64,000 nucleotides of DNA, from the NCBI RefSeq assembly GCF_000183545.2, contig NZ_JH976535.1, positions 1,613,837 through 1,677,836 on the forward strand. Reading direction: 5' to 3'. This DNA comes from Thermaerobacter subterraneus DSM 13965 (lineage in GTDB: Bacteria; Bacillota; Sulfobacillia; Thermaerobacterales; Thermaerobacteraceae). The notes beneath the pieces were generated by a model that was not told the origin of the DNA, did not search any database, and was given only the letters and a program-made list of their open reading frames with translations. Both the position numbers and the translations under genes were made by a program. Shown here one piece after another: positions 60,949 to 64,000 of the stretch. Numbering within the stretch: position 1 is the stretch's first letter; the number at the start of each line of letters is the position of its first letter.

Positions 60949-62337
60949 ATGCCACGGCGCCGCTCACAAGCCCACCTCCACGGCGGCTCTTACCGGCCCG
61001 GACCGGCGGGCCTCGTCGCCGTCGCCCTGGTCTTGCTGCTGGTGTCCGGGGTGATGGCCTGGCGAGCCCTGGGGCCGGCGCCTTTCCCCGGCGAGGTCCC
61101 AGACCCGGCCCCTCCGCGCCCCGCGCCCGAAGACGCCGGGAACGGGAAGCAGCCCGGGGAGGATGAACCGGCCCCCGGTCCGGAGAGCCCGCGGTCGCCC
61201 GCCCCAGGCAGCGCCGGCGGGCAGGACGGCGGCGCCCCGGGCGGGAACGCCGGTTCGTCCGGGGCCGGGGCGACCTGGCGCCTGGAGACGGTGGCGACCG
61301 GTCTTGAGGTTCCCTGGGATATGGCCTTCGACCGGCGGGGACGGCTCTTCTTCACCGAGCGGCCCGGGCGGATCAACCTGCTGGACGGCGGCCGGGTGGT
61401 CACCCTGGCCACCCTGCCGGACACCGTGGCCACCGGCGAGAGCGGGCTGCTGGGCATCGCCCTTCACCCCGGCTTTCCTGACCCGCCGTACCTCTACGTT
61501 TACCAGACGTACCGCACCCGGGGCGGCCAGCTGCGCAACCGCATCCTGCGGTTCGGCGTGGAAGAGGGCGGCGGTTCAGGGGCGGCGGGTGCGGCGCCCC
61601 GGCTGGCGGGGCGGCAGGTGGTTTTTGATGGGATTCCCGCTGCGGCCATTCACGACGGCGGCCAGCTGGAGTTCGGCCCCGACGGCAAGCTGTACGTCAC
61701 CACGGGCGACGCCCGCCAGCCCCAGCGCGCCCAGGACCCGGAGAGCCTGCACGGGAAGATCCTCCGCCTCAACCCCGACGGTTCGGTTCCGCCGGACAAC
61801 CCCCTGGGCCCCGGGAACCCCGTGTTTTCCTACGGCCACCGCAATCCCGAGGGCCTGGCCTTCGACCCCGCCTCGGGGCGCCTCTACGCGGTGGAGCACG
61901 GCCCCGACGCCTGGGATGAAGTCAACCGCATCGAGGCGGGCGCCAACTACGGCTGGCCCGTGGCGGTGGCGCCCGGCGAGCACCGGGGGCGCTTCACCCC
62001 TGCCCTGCGCAGCTACGACCCCATCATCGCGCCGGCCGGGGCGGCCTTTTACCGCGGCCCGATCCGCGCCTGGGACGGGAGCTTGTTTTTCGGAACCCTG
62101 GGCTTTCAGCCCGACAGCCCGGGCCGGCACCTGCACCGCCTTCGCCTGGACGCCTCGGGCACCCGGGTGGTGGAAGAAGAAATCCTCTTCAAGGGCCAGT
62201 TCGGCCGAATCCGGGCCGTCCAGACGGGGCCGGGCGGCTGCCTCTACTTTGGCACCAGCAACCGGGACGGGCGGGGCGAGCCGGACCCTCTGGACGACCG
62301 CATCCTGCGCCTGTGCCCGCAGGCCGGCTCGGATTGA
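60949..62337 (+). CDS. PQQ-dependent sugar dehydrogenase family protein (GSDH, membrane-anchored)
   Basis: 462 residues. An N-terminal membrane span (GLVAVALVLLLVSGVMAWRAL) and a ~60-residue Pro/Gly/Glu linker precede a six-bladed propeller of the soluble glucose dehydrogenase/Asd family (LEVPWDMAFDRRGRLFFTER, ESGLLGIALHPGFPDPPYLY, GGQLEFGPDGKLYVTTGDA, FSYGHRNPEGLAFDP, GPDAWDEVNRIEAGANYGWP). It oxidises an aldose or related sugar outside the membrane with PQQ and Ca2+. ATG at 60949 follows GGAGGG. Confidence 0.87.
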   Translation: MPRRRSQAHLHGGSYRPGPAGLVAVALVLLLVSGVMAWRALGPAPFPGEVPDPAPPRPAPEDAGNGKQPGEDEPAPGPESPRSPAPGSAGGQDGGAPGGNAGSSGAGATWRLETVATGLEVPWDMAFDRRGRLFFTERPGRINLLDGGRVVTLATLPDTVATGESGLLGIALHPGFPDPPYLYVYQTYRTRGGQLRNRILRFGVEEGGGSGAAGAAPRLAGRQVVFDGIPAAAIHDGGQLEFGPDGKLYVTTGDARQPQRAQDPESLHGKILRLNPDGSVPPDNPLGPGNPVFSYGHRNPEGLAFDPASGRLYAVEHGPDAWDEVNRIEAGANYGWPVAVAPGEHRGRFTPALRSYDPIIAPAGAAFYRGPIRAWDGSLFFGTLGFQPDSPGRHLHRLRLDASGTRVVEEEILFKGQFGRIRAVQTGPGGCLYFGTSNRDGRGEPDPLDDRILRLCPQAGSD

Positions 62338-62545
62338 GGAAGGGGCCCGGAACGTCACGGTATCCCTTGACATCCTGCGGGCCCGAGCGGGCGGCAGGAT
62401 CGAGATCCGCTCGGAAGCGAGCCTTCGCGAGAACCTGAGCGATCCGTTCGAGCATTCCGTAACATGATTGTAACGGGCAGGCCAGCGGCAGAACAGGAAG
62501 CCGTGGTAAACTTGCCATGCTACGCCAGATTTAGGGGGCGACGCG

Positions 62546-63139
62546 ATGAACCGGGTTCGGCGACTCCCTTTCGCACTGACGGGTGTGATCACGGCCGTCG
62601 CGGTCTTCCTGGTCGCCGGCTGCGGCCCCCAGGCGCAGGACACAGAGGACGTGCAGATTGTCGAGGACGAAAAGGATCAGGTTTACATCTTCCCGGATGG
62701 AACCCAAGTCGTTGGGACGCAGGCCGAGTGGATCAAAGAGGTGGTGCAGTTCTTTGCTTCATCTCCGACCACTTGGGAAGAAGTCGATGTTAAGGAAAAA
62801 GAAATAGGGTTTCTGAAGTATGTATCAGTTCCCTCAGGATTCCGCCTTGCAAAGGCCATAACGAACGGCCAGGTGACACGTGCGATCTACGTCAACCCGG
62901 AGCAACAGTGGCTGTTCCTATTAAACGCTTGGCAACCAGGATACCCAGGCCGTGGGTGGACACTTACGCCCCATTGCGTGACAGAAACCGAGGCCGGCAC
63001 GCCTCTCCAACCTTTGCTTGACCACCTGTGCCGTGGCGAATATCTCATAGACGGTTGGAAGATCCAATTCGGCGTGACATCGTCTGATATGGAGACCAGT
63101 CGTCACTTGTTGGTTGCCTCCATCCGACCGCCCAAGTAA
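62546..63139 (+). CDS. Putative lipoprotein of lower G+C content
   Basis: 197 residues. RRLPFALTGVITAVAVFLVAGC is a lipoprotein signal with the Cys near residue 26. The exported part (DVQIVEDEKDQVYIFPDGTQ, WIKEVVQFFASSPTTWEEVD, WLFLLNAWQPGYPG) has three cysteines. It is clearly richer in A+T and in Lys/Asn/Ile than its neighbours, suggesting recent acquisition. An RBS is uncertain (GGGGGCGAC before the ATG). No family recognised. Confidence 0.6.
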   Translation: MNRVRRLPFALTGVITAVAVFLVAGCGPQAQDTEDVQIVEDEKDQVYIFPDGTQVVGTQAEWIKEVVQFFASSPTTWEEVDVKEKEIGFLKYVSVPSGFRLAKAITNGQVTRAIYVNPEQQWLFLLNAWQPGYPGRGWTLTPHCVTETEAGTPLQPLLDHLCRGEYLIDGWKIQFGVTSSDMETSRHLLVASIRPPK

Positions 63140-63175
63140 TGGTAACAGTGCTTTGCCCCGGACGCCCCAGAGTCT

Positions 63176-63397
63176 TCATAGCAAACGCCTCCCTTGCTCA
63201 ACGTTGACCTCGTGGATCCAGACCTCGAAGCCCGCCTTACGGGCCTTCTCCTCCAGCGTCTTGGCGTTCTTCGCCTTGAACGCCCCCATCCGAGCCCGGT
63301 AGATCACCCCTTTCGTCGCCGTGCCGGGCTCCTCTCCCGGCTTCTCAAGGGCCGGGGCATCAGGGTCCTTGAATGTCTTGCCAAAGTACCGGCACAC
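63176..63397 (-). pseudogene. SPOR-domain fragment, probable amidase remnant
   Basis: A 73-residue frame with GVIYRARMGAFKAKNAKTLE then KARKAGFEVWIHEV, a SPOR-domain pattern as at the C-terminus of N-acetylmuramoyl-L-alanine amidases. The GTG at 63397 has no RBS, and the upstream frame does not encode an amidase. It is therefore probably a remnant of a phage or sporulation amidase gene. Its base composition is lower in G+C than the neighbours and matches that of the adjacent lipoprotein. Confidence 0.5.
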
Positions 63398-63466
63398 ACC
63401 CCGGGCGCGGCGCCGTTCCCGAACCGCTTCCTCCGGAGGCGGTCACCCATCCCCTTGTGAGCCGGA

Positions 63467-64000
63467 CTACCGGGCCTGCACCGCCCGCGATGCGCCCGCC
63501 GCACCGCCCAGGGCGGCCCAGACGGCTTCGGCAGCGGCCTCGCCCTGGCGGATGCAATCGGGTACCCCGACGCCGAAGTAGCCTGCCCCCGCCAGGGCCA
63601 GCCGCGGGTGTTCCTGCAGTCCGGCCCGGACCGCCGCCATCCGGTCCAGGTGGCCCACCTCGTACTGGGGCATGGCCCGGGGCCACCGGTACACCCTCAC
63701 CAGCTCCGGCTCCCCATCCACCCCCGCCAGTTCCGCCAGGTCCACCCGGACCCGGGCCACCAGCTCGTCGTCGGGAAGAACCAGCGGATCCTCGCCCGGC
63801 CGCCCGGCAAAGGCGCGCAGCAAGGCCATGCCCGGCGGCGCCGTGCCGGGCCACTTGCTGGAGACCCAGGTGCAGGCGGTGATGAACCGCCGTTCTTCCG
63901 GGGGCACGATGAAGCCGCTGCCCTCCAACAGACCGGCCCGCTCTTCCGGATAGGCCAGGGCCACCACCGCCGTCGGCTTGTAGGGAATGGCCGCCAGCTG
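63467..64000 (-). CDS. hemY: Protoporphyrinogen oxidase (C-terminal part)
   Basis: The last ~177 codons of a gene that runs past the window edge. The sequence LAAIPYKPTAVVALAYPEERAGLLEGSGFIVPPEE, EERRFITACTWVSSKWPGTAPPG, LLRAFAGRPGEDP and the end ALAGAGYFGVGVPDCIRQGEAAAEAVW is diagnostic of HemY/HemG flavoprotein oxidases, which make protoporphyrin IX or coproporphyrin III in haem synthesis. In Firmicutes it is usually the coproporphyrinogen III oxidase (CgoX) step. The stop is at 63467-63469. Confidence 0.88.
   Translation of the reverse strand, partial: QLAAIPYKPTAVVALAYPEERAGLLEGSGFIVPPEERRFITACTWVSSKWPGTAPPGMALLRAFAGRPGEDPLVLPDDELVARVRVDLAELAGVDGEPELVRVYRWPRAMPQYEVGHLDRMAAVRAGLQEHPRLALAGAGYFGVGVPDCIRQGEAAAEAVWAALGGAAGASRAVQAR

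Noticed and set aside
31..61260. GGTTCGTCC words as tRNA T-arm or LexA half-site remnants
   Set aside because: No cloverleaf is found at any copy, the T-arm consensus GGTTCGANTCC is not matched, and the words lack the opposed GTTC/GAAC half needed for LexA.

Overview
The window is about 64 kb of very G+C-rich DNA (roughly 73-75% by eye) from a spore-forming member of the Firmicutes, most like Thermaerobacter or a close relative. The reasons are an alpha/beta-type small acid-soluble spore protein, a GerD-like lipoprotein, a YpdA-type bacillithiol reductase, AddAB with YhaO/YhaN, and pervasive TTG/GTG starts with strong Shine-Dalgarno sequences. Taxonomy is inferred from gene content and composition only. 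I saw no rRNA, tRNA, CRISPR array or intact insertion sequence.

Layout. 0-1.5 kb: a small hypothetical gene and a GerD-like lipoprotein. 1.8-11.6 kb (minus strand): a long unit of ImuB-like Y-family polymerase homologue, DUF6504 protein, DnaE2-type polymerase, DUF393 protein, TrmL, and a tandem pair of nitrilase-family genes of which one has lost its catalytic residues. Its promoter carries a perfect LexA box, so it is an SOS mutasome locus. 11.7-18.2 kb: an orphan NarL-type regulator with a degenerate receiver, a membrane-anchored protein, a selenophosphate synthetase that is itself a selenoprotein (in-frame UGA plus a SECIS-like hairpin), a GNAT protein, a gamma-carbonic anhydrase and a purine permease. 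18.9-24.3 kb: SASP, ASCH protein, an SDR-ypdA pair and a multi-span MOP/ANK-like membrane protein.

25.0-38.2 kb is one overlapping operon, yhaO-yhaN-addB-addA, for double-strand-break processing. Its promoter has a near-perfect LexA box between -35 and -10. Mutasome and recombination machinery therefore appear to share SOS control. 38.3-42.0 kb: PlsY-like, CNNM/CorC-like and secreted proteins. 42.3-49.1 kb: Nudix, inositol-monophosphatase family, a TctCBA tricarboxylate transporter and a hemerythrin-like protein. 49.5-54.8 kb: an HTH protein, endonuclease III, a hypothetical protein and a glutamate-synthase-like FMN protein.

55.0-60.6 kb is a redox module: TrxR-like ferredoxin-NADP reductase, sensor kinase, OmpR-type regulator, DoxX protein and Fur-family regulator. 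Three promoters here (reductase, DoxX, Fur) share 11-bp-phased CTGA direct repeats placed exactly 10 bp upstream of the -10 element, an apparent local regulon of the two-component system. 60.9-64 kb: a PQQ-type sugar dehydrogenase homologue, a less G+C-rich lipoprotein, a SPOR-domain fragment and the 3' part of hemY.

Across the window the 9-mer GGTTCGTCC/GGACGAACC occurs 22 times by my count, where about one would be expected from composition. It falls in different reading frames, on both strands and between genes. This is the most unusual DNA-level signal here and may be an uptake, Chi-like or other genome-scale word.
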